DNA of 61,848 bases from Acinetobacter johnsonii CIP 64.6 (GTDB lineage Bacteria > Pseudomonadota > Gammaproteobacteria > Pseudomonadales > Moraxellaceae), in the NCBI RefSeq assembly GCF_000368045.1, contig NZ_KB849236.1:22066-83913 (forward strand). Reading direction: 5' to 3'. How positions within the stretch are numbered: position 1 is the stretch's first letter; the number at the start of each line of letters is the position of its first letter. Shown piece by piece: positions 17,649-26,030 of the stretch. The notes beneath the pieces were generated by a model. It did not search any database. It worked only from the letters and a program-made list of their open reading frames with translations, and had not been told where the DNA came from. The translations under genes and the position numbers were made by a program.

Positions 17649-18475
17649 TCGACGACTCACTTCAGATTTCAGTATCTAAGCAAGCTAAGCTGCTGAAAGT
17701 CTCCCGTGGTTGTTATTATTATCGCCCAAAACCTGCGAGTGCATCAGATCTGAAGCTGATGCGGTGTATGGATGAATTACATATGCAATATCCTTTTGCA
17801 GGTAGCCGTATGATGCGTGATTTGTTGAATCGTCAAGGACATCATATAGGACGACGTCATACACGTACTTTAATGAAGAAAATGGGCATTAATGCGTTAT
17901 ATTGCAAACCAAATTTAAGCCAGGCTAATCAAGCTCACCGCAAATATCCATATCTGCTCAAAGGATTGGCTATTCAGCGCAGTAATCAAGTGTGGTCTAC
18001 GGATATAACGTATATCCCTATGGCAAAAGGCTTTGTTTATTTATGTGCTGTGATTGATTGGCATAGCCGCAAGGTACTTGCGCATAGAGTATCGATTAGT
18101 ATGGAGGTTACATTTTGCATAGAAACATTAAATGAAGCTATTGAAAAATATGGTCGACCTGAAATATTTAATACAGACCAAGGCAGTCAGTTTACCAGTG
18201 ATGCATTTATTGATGTATTGAAATCAAATGGCATTCAAATCAGTATGGATGGTAAAGGTCGATGGGTTGATAATGTGATGGTTGAACGATTATGGCGGAG
18301 CGTTAAATATGAAGAGGTGTATCTCAAAGCCTACAGCAATGTTTTGGATGCGAAGAAGCAATTAAACGCATATTTTGAATTTTATAATTTGAAACGACCT
18401 CATTCGAGTCTGGACAAAATGACTCCAGATGAGTTTTACTATGACCAGCTACCACAACAAAATAAGGTAGCTTAA
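17603..18475 (+). CDS. IS3-family transposase OrfB (DDE integrase core), made by -1 frameshift
   Basis: The frame is open from the slippery site to TAA at 18475, about 290 residues. It has an HTH_21 segment (HMQYPFAGSRMMRDLLNRQG) and an rve integrase core with the catalytic triad in WSTDITYIP, FNTDQGSQFTS and MVERLWRSVKYEEVY. It is joined to OrfA by a -1 shift at 17597-17603. Independent initiation at the ATG at 17759 would lose the start of the domain. It catalyses excision and circle formation of the element. Confidence 0.9.
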   Translation, partial: RRCVEETGPLQPQKLIDDSLQISVSKQAKLLKVSRGCYYYRPKPASASDLKLMRCMDELHMQYPFAGSRMMRDLLNRQGHHIGRRHTRTLMKKMGINALYCKPNLSQANQAHRKYPYLLKGLAIQRSNQVWSTDITYIPMAKGFVYLCAVIDWHSRKVLAHRVSISMEVTFCIETLNEAIEKYGRPEIFNTDQGSQFTSDAFIDVLKSNGIQISMDGKGRWVDNVMVERLWRSVKYEEVYLKAYSNVLDAKKQLNAYFEFYNLKRPHSSLDKMTPDEFYYDQLPQQNKVA

Positions 18476-19714
18476 CTAGAGCAGAGTATCACTTATAAAT
18501 AAGCTTTTAGTTGTTCAAACATGTGGGACCACCTCTCACCTATCAGAAGATCAGTTAGTAGATCTCATAAATAAGTATAAAAGAGGGGATAGATTAGAAA
18601 AATTATTAGACGAATTTTCTATTAATATTAGACCAACAATGCTTGTTCGATCATTTCCTTTAGTTCGAGTAAGTAAATGTCCAAATTGCCCTGCTGATTT
18701 GGCATGTTCGATAGCTAATAAATCATCAAAGCTACTTTTGAATAATCACAAAGCAGAGTGCTGGAATTGTGGACATAAACCTTATATCTATAATTGTCCG
18801 TGTTCTGCGTGTATTGCAATTAGAAGAAAAGAAGAAGTCCAAACTGAAATTAAAATGAAAAATGATATAAAACTAAAAAAGGAAGCCATTGAAAAAGAGT
18901 ATGGTTTTGAAAGGTATGAAAAAATTGAAGAGGATAGTCTAAGTATCAAAGAAAAAATTTTTCTATGTACGATTTTAAGGTGCTGTTTATCTGAAGATGG
19001 CCAATATATAAACCCAATTGGTTCCAGCCTAGAACCTGTTACTCCACATCAAGAATTAACAACTAAAATTATTAAGCATTTAATAAAAAATAAAATTTTA
19101 GTCCCATCAACTGATTCAGATATCGATGCTTTTGTATTCGATGAAAATAATAAGCCAAACAGTTACTATACTTATGATGTTAAATATGTGCTCAATATTA
19201 ATGCGAATGACAAATTTAGTTTACTTATAGAGCGTTTATTATATTTAGAAATAGATGTACATGAAAGCTATGAGACATTATTGGATATTTGGAAAGACTT
19301 AGCTTTCTACGAAGTATTAAGTTATTTTTTGCATCAAATGAATGATGTGGGGTATGAGCCAAGTATTGGTGAGGTAACAAAGACAACCTTTAGTAAGCTA
19401 CTTGAAAATTTTTCAGTGGGGCAAGTTTTTAATATAATTTTTAGAGCGGTAGCAAATAGTACAAGGGCTTATCAATCAGGAGAATATGCAAAGAAACATG
19501 CTATGAATATGGTTGTTACTTCATGCCGAAACCAAGGTGAGCGCGCTATTGCGGAACAATGGGATTTAAAGCTATACAATAGAATTAGACAGCTACCTGA
19601 AAGTGAATTGTCTAAAATGCTATTCACAGCTATCCTTCAGCAGCCTCATATAGGTTTTAGAGTATCTCCTACATTGGAAAACTTATTAGAAATAGCAAAG
19701 AGTAATAATTTGTG

Positions 19715-20065
19715 ATGTCCTTAGTTACAAAAATTAATCCCGGTGTCATTTGGCTACTTATTGCTATTGCTACGGATGTGCTTTCGACTTTTTATTCCGC
19801 AAAAGGTAATGGCTTGGTCAATAAATTGGATCAAGGAATTGCACTGGTGCTTTATATGATTTCTTTTGCGTGTGCAGCCTATGCCTTGAAATTTATGCAA
19901 GCGGGAATTTTATATGTGCTGTGGTCTGGCATTGGTGTCATCGCCACAGCACTCCTTGCTAAAACATTCTTAGGACAGGACATTGATTTGGCTGGATGGC
20001 TCGGTATTGGTTTTATTACCGTGGGGCTCACTATTATTGCGCAATTTTCAAATATTGATGTTTAA
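19715..20065 (+). CDS. Small multidrug resistance (SMR) family transporter, variant with Asp at the key acidic site
   Basis: The product is 116 residues with four membrane helices, normal for EmrE-type proteins. TM3 keeps the conserved LYVLWSGIGVI segment around the functional tryptophan. In TM1 the universally important glutamate (Glu14 of EmrE) appears to be replaced by aspartate (AIATDVLSTFYS, D21). This could shift proton coupling or substrate choice, for example toward guanidinium or another small cation; that is inference. The ATG at 19715 overlaps the last base of the split zinc-cluster gene's stop, so its translation may once have been coupled to that gene. Confidence 0.8.
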   Translation: MSLVTKINPGVIWLLIAIATDVLSTFYSAKGNGLVNKLDQGIALVLYMISFACAAYALKFMQAGILYVLWSGIGVIATALLAKTFLGQDIDLAGWLGIGFITVGLTIIAQFSNIDV

Positions 20066-20078
20066 AAAGAAGACGCTT

Positions 20079-20531
20079 TTATCCTTCTTCTAATTGACAA
20101 TTTACCATCCACTTCACTCCAAATTGATCGGTAAATGCACCATAGAGTGCACCCCAAAAGGTTTTCTCTAGAGGCATCTCTATTTTTCCATTGACTGAAA
20201 GCGCATCAAATAAGCGTTTTGCATCAGCTTGTTCATGGGCATCTAAGTTAATCGAAATATAGTGGTTGTTGCCTACAGTAAAGACAGTATTGCTTTGGGC
20301 GCAAAACTGATCATTGGTATCCGAAGCCATCAGAATCGTGCTGGCATTGATGGGAAGTGAAACATGCATGATTTTTTGTTGGTCAGCTTCAGAAAGGGCG
20401 ACTGAACTTTCATCAGAAGGTAAATCTCCATAACGCATGAACGTTGCAAACTCTCCACCAAAGACAGATTTGTAAAAATTAAAAGCGGCTTCAGATTGAC
20501 CATCAAAGTTGAGGTAGTGATTCAGTTGCAT
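20079..20531 (-). CDS. VOC superfamily protein, PhnB-like
   Basis: The product is 150 residues. The opening LNHYLNFDGQSEAAFNFYKSVFGGE and the later HVSLPINASTILMASD and FWGALYGAFTDQFGVKWMVN are the hallmarks of the PhnB/YjdN-like branch of the glyoxalase/bleomycin-resistance fold. The fold usually binds a divalent metal, but no function is established for this branch. It is convergent with the SMR gene with 13 bases between stops. Confidence 0.88.
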   Translation of the reverse strand: MQLNHYLNFDGQSEAAFNFYKSVFGGEFATFMRYGDLPSDESSVALSEADQQKIMHVSLPINASTILMASDTNDQFCAQSNTVFTVGNNHYISINLDAHEQADAKRLFDALSVNGKIEMPLEKTFWGALYGAFTDQFGVKWMVNCQLEEG

Positions 20532-20605
20532 TGTCTTATCCTTGTTGTTTTTTTCGTCGTTATTTTAACAAGTCGTTGAGATCGACCCTAATACAATCTT
20601 GTAAT

Positions 20606-20633
20606 AAAAAACCCCTCGCAGTCGAGGGGTTTT
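20606..20633 (-). terminator. Rho-independent terminator
   Basis: The stem ACCCCTCG-CAG-TCGAGGGGT is flanked by an A run and TTTT. It lies downstream of the thiolase gene on the minus strand. Confidence 0.8.
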
Positions 20634-20714
20634 CATAAATATCGCTTTTATATCAGCTAATCATCCAATCTTTTATTGTATAAAATATGTCAATAAAAGA
20701 GGCTTACTTGCATC

Positions 20715-21890
20715 TTAAAGTAATTCAATCGCTACAGCAGTCGCTTCACCACCGCCGATGCATAGTGCTGCAATCCCTTTTTTACCACCCGTACGTTTAA
20801 GCGCATGAATTAAAGTGAGGATAATACGAGAACCGGTTGAACCGACAGGGTGACCCAGTGCGCAAGCTCCACCATTGATGTTCACTTTTGCAGGATCAAG
20901 TTTGAAGTCATCGATTGGACACATAGTTACCATCGCAAAAGCTTCATTGATTTCCCAAAGATCTACGTCCTGTGCATTCCAACCTGTTTTCTTAAGTACT
21001 TTTTCAATTGCACCGACTGGTGCAATGGTAAACTCTGATGGATGTTGTGAGTTCGATGCATAAGCTACAATTTTGGCTAATGGTGCTAAACCTTTGTTTG
21101 ATGCATTTTCTGCTGACGTTAAAACCAGTGCGGATGCGCCATCCGAGATTGAGCTTGCATTTGCCGCAGTGATGGTGCCGTCTTTAGCAAAAGCAGGGCG
21201 AAGGCTTGGAATTTTTGCAATATTGGCGTTAAACGGTTGTTCATCTTTATCAACGACAACATCACCTTTACGGGTTGATACTGTCACAGGCACGATTTCA
21301 TCGGCAAAGTAACCTCCGTTGACCGCTGTTTGTGCACGTTCCAAAGAGCGAATCGCGAATGCATCCATTTGCTCACGCGTATAGCCACGGGTATTGGCCA
21401 TATCTTGTGCAAAAGAACCCATCAATCGACCTGTTTCTGCATCTTCTAAGCCATCAAGGAACATGTGGTCTTTGACATCGCCATGCCCCATACGGTAGCC
21501 GGCGCGTGCTTTGGTTAAAATATAAGGTGCATTGGTCATCGACTCCATGCCACCTGCAACCACGATATTTGCCGAACCTGCTTTGATCATATCCGCAGCT
21601 TGCATTACCGCTTTCATGCCAGAACCACATAATTTATTGATGGTCACGGCACCTGTTGAATCAGGTAAACCTGCTTGGCGCATAGCTTGACGTGCTGGAC
21701 CTTGCTTTAATCCTGCAGGTAGAACACAGCCCATGATTACTTCTTCTACATCGTTTGCGTGTAGGCCAGCACGAGCAATCGCTTCTTTAATCGTCACAGC
21801 ACCGAGTTCTGGAGCGGTTACACTGGCTAAACTGCCTTGAAAACCGCCCATTGCCGTACGAGCACCATTTACAATCACGATGTCTGTCAT
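20715..21890 (-). CDS. Acetyl-CoA C-acetyltransferase (biosynthetic-type thiolase)
   Basis: The product is about 391 residues. The nucleophilic cysteine is in NKLCGSGMKA, the catalytic histidine in ALGHPVGSTGS, and the second cysteine in ALCIGGGEA, the pattern of AtoB/PhaA-type thiolases that condense or cleave acetoacetyl-CoA. The ATG at 21890 follows a GGAGAAG ribosome-binding site and opens with TDIVIVNGARTAMGGFQG. An in-frame upstream extension to 21944 lacks homology-like character. It is distinct from the fad-operon thiolase at 6861-8066. Confidence 0.93.
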   Translation of the reverse strand: MTDIVIVNGARTAMGGFQGSLASVTAPELGAVTIKEAIARAGLHANDVEEVIMGCVLPAGLKQGPARQAMRQAGLPDSTGAVTINKLCGSGMKAVMQAADMIKAGSANIVVAGGMESMTNAPYILTKARAGYRMGHGDVKDHMFLDGLEDAETGRLMGSFAQDMANTRGYTREQMDAFAIRSLERAQTAVNGGYFADEIVPVTVSTRKGDVVVDKDEQPFNANIAKIPSLRPAFAKDGTITAANASSISDGASALVLTSAENASNKGLAPLAKIVAYASNSQHPSEFTIAPVGAIEKVLKKTGWNAQDVDLWEINEAFAMVTMCPIDDFKLDPAKVNINGGACALGHPVGSTGSRIILTLIHALKRTGGKKGIAALCIGGGEATAVAIELL

Positions 21891-21990
21891 TTTCTTCTCC
21901 GAATCACTTATGCGTTTTGTTGGAAACTTAAGCAGTATATGCAAATTTGCTAGCGAGAAAAGCTGAAAACGTGATTATGGACTCATGGGT

Positions 21991-22515
21991 CTAGTTACAA
22001 GTATTGATGAGTTCTGTTCGGATCTGCCCCATTTTGCTCATGACCAGTTTAAAGTGATCCTGACTTTGTATAGAGCAGTAATAGAAGGTTCCATTTGAGC
22101 CAAGGGGGAGGCCATTTTCAGCTTTAAAGCTTAATGATGGAAGGTTGAGTGTGCCACGCCAATCAAGATTGCCATATTTGAGCTGCTGTTGTTCTGTCCG
22201 AATAATCGTTTCATTGGTATCTACTCGTCGGTTTTTATTATTATCGATAAATACAATAAAACCTGTGTTCCATTGATGATTTTGGCATTGAACGAGGTCT
22301 TGACTTGGACAAATGGTGATATTTTGACGTTGCAGGTTGGCCATGTTTTTGGCTGCCTGAATACTATTTCGTAATGTATTCAGTGTTTTGCTGCGCTCTT
22401 GTGAGGCCATATACTGATGAAAGTGAGGAAGCGCGATTGTACAAATGATCATAATAATGCTAATAGTGATCATGAGTTCAAATAAGGTGAACCCTTTTTT
22501 ATTGATAAAAAACAT
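21991..22515 (-). CDS. Type IV pilin-like / GspH-FimT family pseudopilin
   Basis: The product is 174 residues. The N-terminal KKGFTLFELMITISI is a class III prepilin leader: cleavage after Gly, Phe at +1 and Glu at +5, followed by a hydrophobic helix. The rest has the small beta-sheet domain with a cysteine near the end (INTCN), as in FimT/FimU minor pseudopilins. It would be processed by PilD and join a type IV pilus or type II secretion fibre. It stands alone here, with no other pil genes nearby, as is often the case for fimT-like genes. Confidence 0.82.
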   Translation of the reverse strand: MFFINKKGFTLFELMITISIIMIICTIALPHFHQYMASQERSKTLNTLRNSIQAAKNMANLQRQNITICPSQDLVQCQNHQWNTGFIVFIDNNKNRRVDTNETIIRTEQQQLKYGNLDWRGTLNLPSLSFKAENGLPLGSNGTFYYCSIQSQDHFKLVMSKMGQIRTELINTCN

Positions 22516-22645
22516 ATGGTTATCCAGTTTTATTGTTGTGGGCTATTTTTTATTTATTAAAGCTTTGTTTATCAAACAAATTTTATACATAATTAGTAGT
22601 ACTCAACTTGTTTAAAAAGCTGTTAAAATGTAATACAAGTGAAAA

Positions 22646-22792
22646 TAAGCTATTCGCAAGTAAAAATTGAGTAAAAAATTACCGAATTACAACGGAAATT
22701 GTAAGTAATTTTGTCAATAATTTACTTGATTAAAGTTATCAAGCACTTGGAAAAAAAATAAAGTGTTTGTATGATTCATTGCGAATAGCTTA
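22646..22792. repeat. Perfect 14-base inverted repeat enclosing 119 bases upstream of ompA
   Basis: TAAGCTATTCGCAA at 22646-22659 is perfectly mirrored by TTGCGAATAGCTTA at 22779-22792. Smaller hairpins lie inside (CTTGAT...ATCAAG near 22722). No gene lies in 22516-22889. The unit ends about 100 bases before the ompA start and may contain its promoter or 5' leader, or be a small MITE-like element. Confidence 0.7.
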
Positions 22793-22889
22793 AAAATAAA
22801 ACTGGGGTATAAAAAAGCCTATCTCAGAATGGTTAAATAATTTTAAGCTTAAGCTTGAAAAACAATTGTTATCTCTGGAGGATAAATCC

Positions 22890-23912
22890 ATGAAAATGAG
22901 TCGTATTGCATTAGCAATGCTCGTAGCTGCTCCTTTAGCTGCTGCAAACGCGGGCGTAACTGTTACTCCATTAATGCTTGGTTACACTTGGCAAGACACT
23001 CAACATAATAATGGTGGTGATCATTTGACTGATTCAGCTCAAATGAATGATGACCTATTTGTTGGTGCTGCACTTGGTGTAGAGCTTACTCCTTGGTTAG
23101 GTTTTGAAGTGGAATACAACCAAGTTAAAGGTGACATGGTTGACCAAGCGAATGCTGAATACAAGCAAACGCAAATCAACGGTAATTTCTATGCTACTTC
23201 TGACTTGATTACTAAAAACTACGACAGCAAAATCAAGCCATATGTACTTTTAGGTGCTGGTCACTACAAATACGAGTTTGATAACGATCTAGGTCGTGCT
23301 GGTCGTGGCCTTAAAGAAGAAGGTACTTTAGGTAATGCTGGTTTCGGTGCTTTCTGGCGCTTGAACGATGCTTTATCTCTACGTACTGAAGCTCGTGCTA
23401 CTTACAACATCGATGAAGATTTCTGGAACTACACAGCACTTGCTGGTCTTAACGTAGTTCTTGGCGGTCACTTGAAACCTGCTGCTCCAGTAGTAGCAGT
23501 TGCTCCAGTTGAGCCAGTTGCTCCAGTTCAACCACAAGAGTTAACTGAAGACCTTAACATGGAACTTCGTGTGTTCTTTGATACAAACAAATCAAACATC
23601 AAAGACCAATACAAGCCAGAAATCGCTAAAGTTGCTGAGAAGTTAGTTGAATATCCAAACGCTACTGCTCGCATCGAAGGTCACACAGACAACACTGGTC
23701 CACGTGCATTGAACGAACGTTTATCTTTAGCTCGTGCTAACTCTGTTAAATCGTCTCTAGTAAACGAATACAACGTTGACCCAGCTCGTTTGTCTACTCA
23801 AGGTTTCGCTTGGGACCAACCGATTGCTGACAACAACACTAAAGAAGGTCGTGCTATGAACCGTCGTGTATTCGCGACAATTTCTGGCAGCCGTACAGTT
23901 CAAGCTCAATAA
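22890..23912 (+). CDS. ompA: Outer membrane protein OmpA (Omp38-type)
   Basis: The product is 340 residues with a signal peptide (MKMSRIALAMLVAAPLAAANA) and an eight-stranded barrel up to about residue 200. A proline/valine-rich hinge (VAPVEPVAPVQPQ) leads to a C-terminal OmpA domain with FDTNKSNIK, IEGHTDNTG and ERLSLARANSV, which binds peptidoglycan. A GGAGG site precedes the ATG at 22890. It anchors the outer membrane to the cell wall and acts as a slow porin. In pathogenic Acinetobacter it is a major surface antigen. Codon use is strongly biased, as in highly expressed genes. Confidence 0.97.
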   Translation: MKMSRIALAMLVAAPLAAANAGVTVTPLMLGYTWQDTQHNNGGDHLTDSAQMNDDLFVGAALGVELTPWLGFEVEYNQVKGDMVDQANAEYKQTQINGNFYATSDLITKNYDSKIKPYVLLGAGHYKYEFDNDLGRAGRGLKEEGTLGNAGFGAFWRLNDALSLRTEARATYNIDEDFWNYTALAGLNVVLGGHLKPAAPVVAVAPVEPVAPVQPQELTEDLNMELRVFFDTNKSNIKDQYKPEIAKVAEKLVEYPNATARIEGHTDNTGPRALNERLSLARANSVKSSLVNEYNVDPARLSTQGFAWDQPIADNNTKEGRAMNRRVFATISGSRTVQAQ

Positions 23913-23926
23913 TCTGAGTTTTAACT

Positions 23927-23956
23927 AAAAAACGACTCTTCGGAGTCGTTTTTTTA
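23927..23956 (+). terminator. Rho-independent terminator after ompA
   Basis: AAAACGACTCTTCGGAGTCGTTTTTTT, a compact stem with an extra-stable TTCG tetraloop and T run, lies 15 bases after the stop. Confidence 0.95.
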
Positions 23957-24514
23957 TGTCTAAAATAATGAAATTTATGTTAACTCACATCGTTGAAAAT
24001 AAACTCAAGCTCAATGTAAAAGTCTTTAAGGCTTACGTTGGTCATGGTTATTTACGCATAGGACATAAGACACAGTTAGAAGTATTTCATTTTAGAGGAT
24101 GAATATAAGAAGAATGAAGAGTAGATTTTATTCACTCATGCTTCACGACATCGATCATAACTTTTGCCTTTAGAATGAATTGATATTTATATTTATTTTT
24201 ATAAAGATTTGTTTGCCAGCGAGATAATGTTTCTGGCTTGATATTTAGGGGCTAGGAATTTGATAGAGATCAGTACTCAATGAACCGTAACATTTAGTTA
24301 TTGCTGTGCGAATTGAGAGGCTAAATTTTTACAACCTAGATATGTAAATTGTTAATCGTATAAGTGAGCGGATGCTGGTTGCAGAATATTAACTAAGTTT
24401 AGGATGGATCCGAGTCATAGGTATCGCTTTTATGTGAAGTCAATAATTGAACTGTCTTATTGAAAATTGCGTTATTAATTTATGCTTTACGGCTTTAGCA
24501 AATGGATAAATGAT
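23957..24514. other. Gene-free AT-rich stretch
   Basis: Between the ompA terminator and the permease terminator there are about 560 bases with no convincing coding frame, repeat or RNA fold that I can support on either strand. It may be decayed coding sequence or a regulatory spacer. Confidence 0.5.
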
Positions 24515-24547
24515 AATAAAAAACAGCCCGAAGGCTGTCTTTTATTA
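24515..24547 (-). terminator. Rho-independent terminator of the permease operon
   Basis: The hairpin ACAGCCCGAAGGCTGT sits between A and T tracts, 11 bases beyond the permease stop on the minus strand. Confidence 0.85.
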
Positions 24548-24557
24548 TGAAAGGATT

Positions 24558-26024
24558 TTATTCGCGATCAGGACTCATTGGACTGACATCCATTTCTTGG
24601 TAAGAAACCAGTTTGGTTTTGTATTTCCATTTATAGCCTAGCCAAATCGCCAAGAATAAGAAAATACCAATATAGGTCGATAACACAGAGAGCCATTCGC
24701 CATCAAGCACTGCTTGGTAGTTTTGACCTAAAACAACAATCGCACACAGGATAAAGGCGAACCACGGAGCAAATGGGAAGAATTTTGCACGATAAGCTAA
24801 GTCTTCAACCTTATGCCCTTGGGCAACATAGCCTTTACGGAAACGATAGTGTGAAACAGCAATCCCTAACCAAACAATAAAGCCACACATACCCGACATG
24901 TTAAGCAACCAGTTGAAAACTTGTTCTTCACCAATGAAGGTGGTTAAGAAGCAAAGTGCAGCAATTGCTGTTGTCGCATAAAGCGCATTCATAGGTACGC
25001 CGCGAGGGTCTAATTTGGCAAATGCTTTAGGTGCACTGCCATTTTGAGCCATATTGAACAGCATACGCGTTGATGAATACATCCCAGAGTTACCTGCCGA
25101 TAGAATCGCGGTTAAAATCACGGCATTCATCACGCTGGCTGCAAAGGCAAAACCCGCTTTTTCATAGAGTAAGGTAAATGGAGAGAGTGCAATATTCTCT
25201 GATGAAGCTGCTTGTAGCAGAAGTGGATCATCATATGAAATGAGCGTGCCGATAATGAAAATACACACCACATAAAACAGTAGAATACGCCAAAAAATCT
25301 GTTTGATGGCAATCGGAATCGTCTTTTGCGGATCTTTCGATTCACCTGCAGCAACACCGACCATTTCGGTACCTTGAAACGAGAACCCTGCAATCATCGC
25401 TACACCAATCAGTGCAGATAAGCCACCAACGAAGGGCGCTTCACCTTTGGTCCAGTTGGCAAAAGTTGCGACACCAGGCGTCATCATGATTTTAGCAATC
25501 ATGAAAATACCAATGATGATAAATACAATGATGGCAAGGACTTTGACCAAGGAGAAGAAGAATTCACTTTCACCAAAGCCTTTGACTGTCAGTGCATTGA
25601 TCCCAAAGACAACAGCTAAGAAGAGAGTACTCCAGTAGAAACCGGGCAGGTCGGGAAACCAGAATTTCATGATGAATTGAACTGCAACCAATTCAAATGC
25701 AACCGTAATGGCCCAGTTATACCAATAGTTCCAGCCAAGGGCGAAACCAAAACCGCCTTCAACATACTTGGTGCCATAGGTGAAAAATGCACCGGATGTT
25801 GGGTTGTGTGTTGCCAACTCACCCAGACTGGTCATGAGAAAGTAAATCATCACACCAATTAAGCAGTAGGCCAATAACGCCCCGCCAGGGCCAGCATTTG
25901 CAATGGTTGCACCTGAGGCAAGGAATAAACCTGTACCAATTGAACCACCAATGGCGATCATATTCAGATGGCGAGCTCCAAGCTTACGCTTGAGTTGAGC
26001 TGGTTGAGTCGTTTCGCTCATCAT
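24558..26024 (-). CDS. Amino acid permease, APC superfamily (LysP/AroP-like)
   Basis: The product is 488 residues with about twelve membrane segments. The opening KRKLGARHLNMIAIGGSIGTGLFLASG is the conserved TM1 substrate-binding segment of amino-acid:H+ symporters, followed by GPGGALLAYCLIGVMIYFLMTSLGE. FSFQGTEMVGVAAGE in TM6 matches the lysine permease LysP group best, so lysine or another cationic amino acid is a fair guess; aromatic or proline permeases are alternatives. It starts only 6 bases after the rsmC stop, so the two may be co-transcribed. Confidence 0.87.
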   Translation of the reverse strand: MMSETTQPAQLKRKLGARHLNMIAIGGSIGTGLFLASGATIANAGPGGALLAYCLIGVMIYFLMTSLGELATHNPTSGAFFTYGTKYVEGGFGFALGWNYWYNWAITVAFELVAVQFIMKFWFPDLPGFYWSTLFLAVVFGINALTVKGFGESEFFFSLVKVLAIIVFIIIGIFMIAKIMMTPGVATFANWTKGEAPFVGGLSALIGVAMIAGFSFQGTEMVGVAAGESKDPQKTIPIAIKQIFWRILLFYVVCIFIIGTLISYDDPLLLQAASSENIALSPFTLLYEKAGFAFAASVMNAVILTAILSAGNSGMYSSTRMLFNMAQNGSAPKAFAKLDPRGVPMNALYATTAIAALCFLTTFIGEEQVFNWLLNMSGMCGFIVWLGIAVSHYRFRKGYVAQGHKVEDLAYRAKFFPFAPWFAFILCAIVVLGQNYQAVLDGEWLSVLSTYIGIFLFLAIWLGYKWKYKTKLVSYQEMDVSPMSPDRE

Positions 26025-26030
26025 TATTCC

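Larger units (their letters stand above)
17255..18536 (+). mobile_element. Complete IS3-family insertion sequence (1282 bp) with CAC target duplication
   Basis: Imperfect terminal repeats begin AGAGGTGG at 17255 and end CCACCTCT at 18536, with an inner matching stretch TTTGAACAAC and its complement. CAC at 17252-17254 and at 18537-18539 is the 3-base target duplication expected for IS3 elements. OrfA and OrfB are intact and in overlapping frames, so the copy looks active. It differs from the IS at the window edges. Confidence 0.9.
17195..19715 (+). pseudogene. Unrecognised zinc-cluster gene split by an IS after codon 20
   Basis: If the IS at 17255-18536 and one CAC target copy are removed, the frame starting at ATG 17195 (20 codons ending GAA CAC) joins in frame with CTA TCA GAA from 18540 and stays open to TGA at 19715, giving about 411 residues. 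The rebuilt N-terminus looks like a helix-turn-helix. It is followed by a cysteine cluster (CPNCPADLAC, later CWNCGHKPY and CPCSAC) and a long helical, charged C-terminal region. I do not recognise the family. A shortened product could restart at ATG 18639, losing the first 53 residues. Codon use is much more AT-rich than the neighbours, which suggests transfer. The stop overlaps the start of the SMR gene by one base. Confidence 0.8.

Noticed and set aside
20041..20100. Weak AAAAGAAGACGCTTTTATCCTTCTT stem as a terminator between the SMR and VOC genes
   Set aside because: The stem is imperfect and rich in A-T pairs, with coding sequence inside; too weak to list.
22642..22796. AAAA on both sides of the ompA-upstream inverted repeat as a target-site duplication
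   Set aside because: The surroundings are so A-rich that a four-base A match is expected by chance.
23957..24514. Possible decayed gene between ompA and the permease
   Set aside because: Short frames on both strands are interrupted and show no recognisable motif, so there was not enough evidence to call one.
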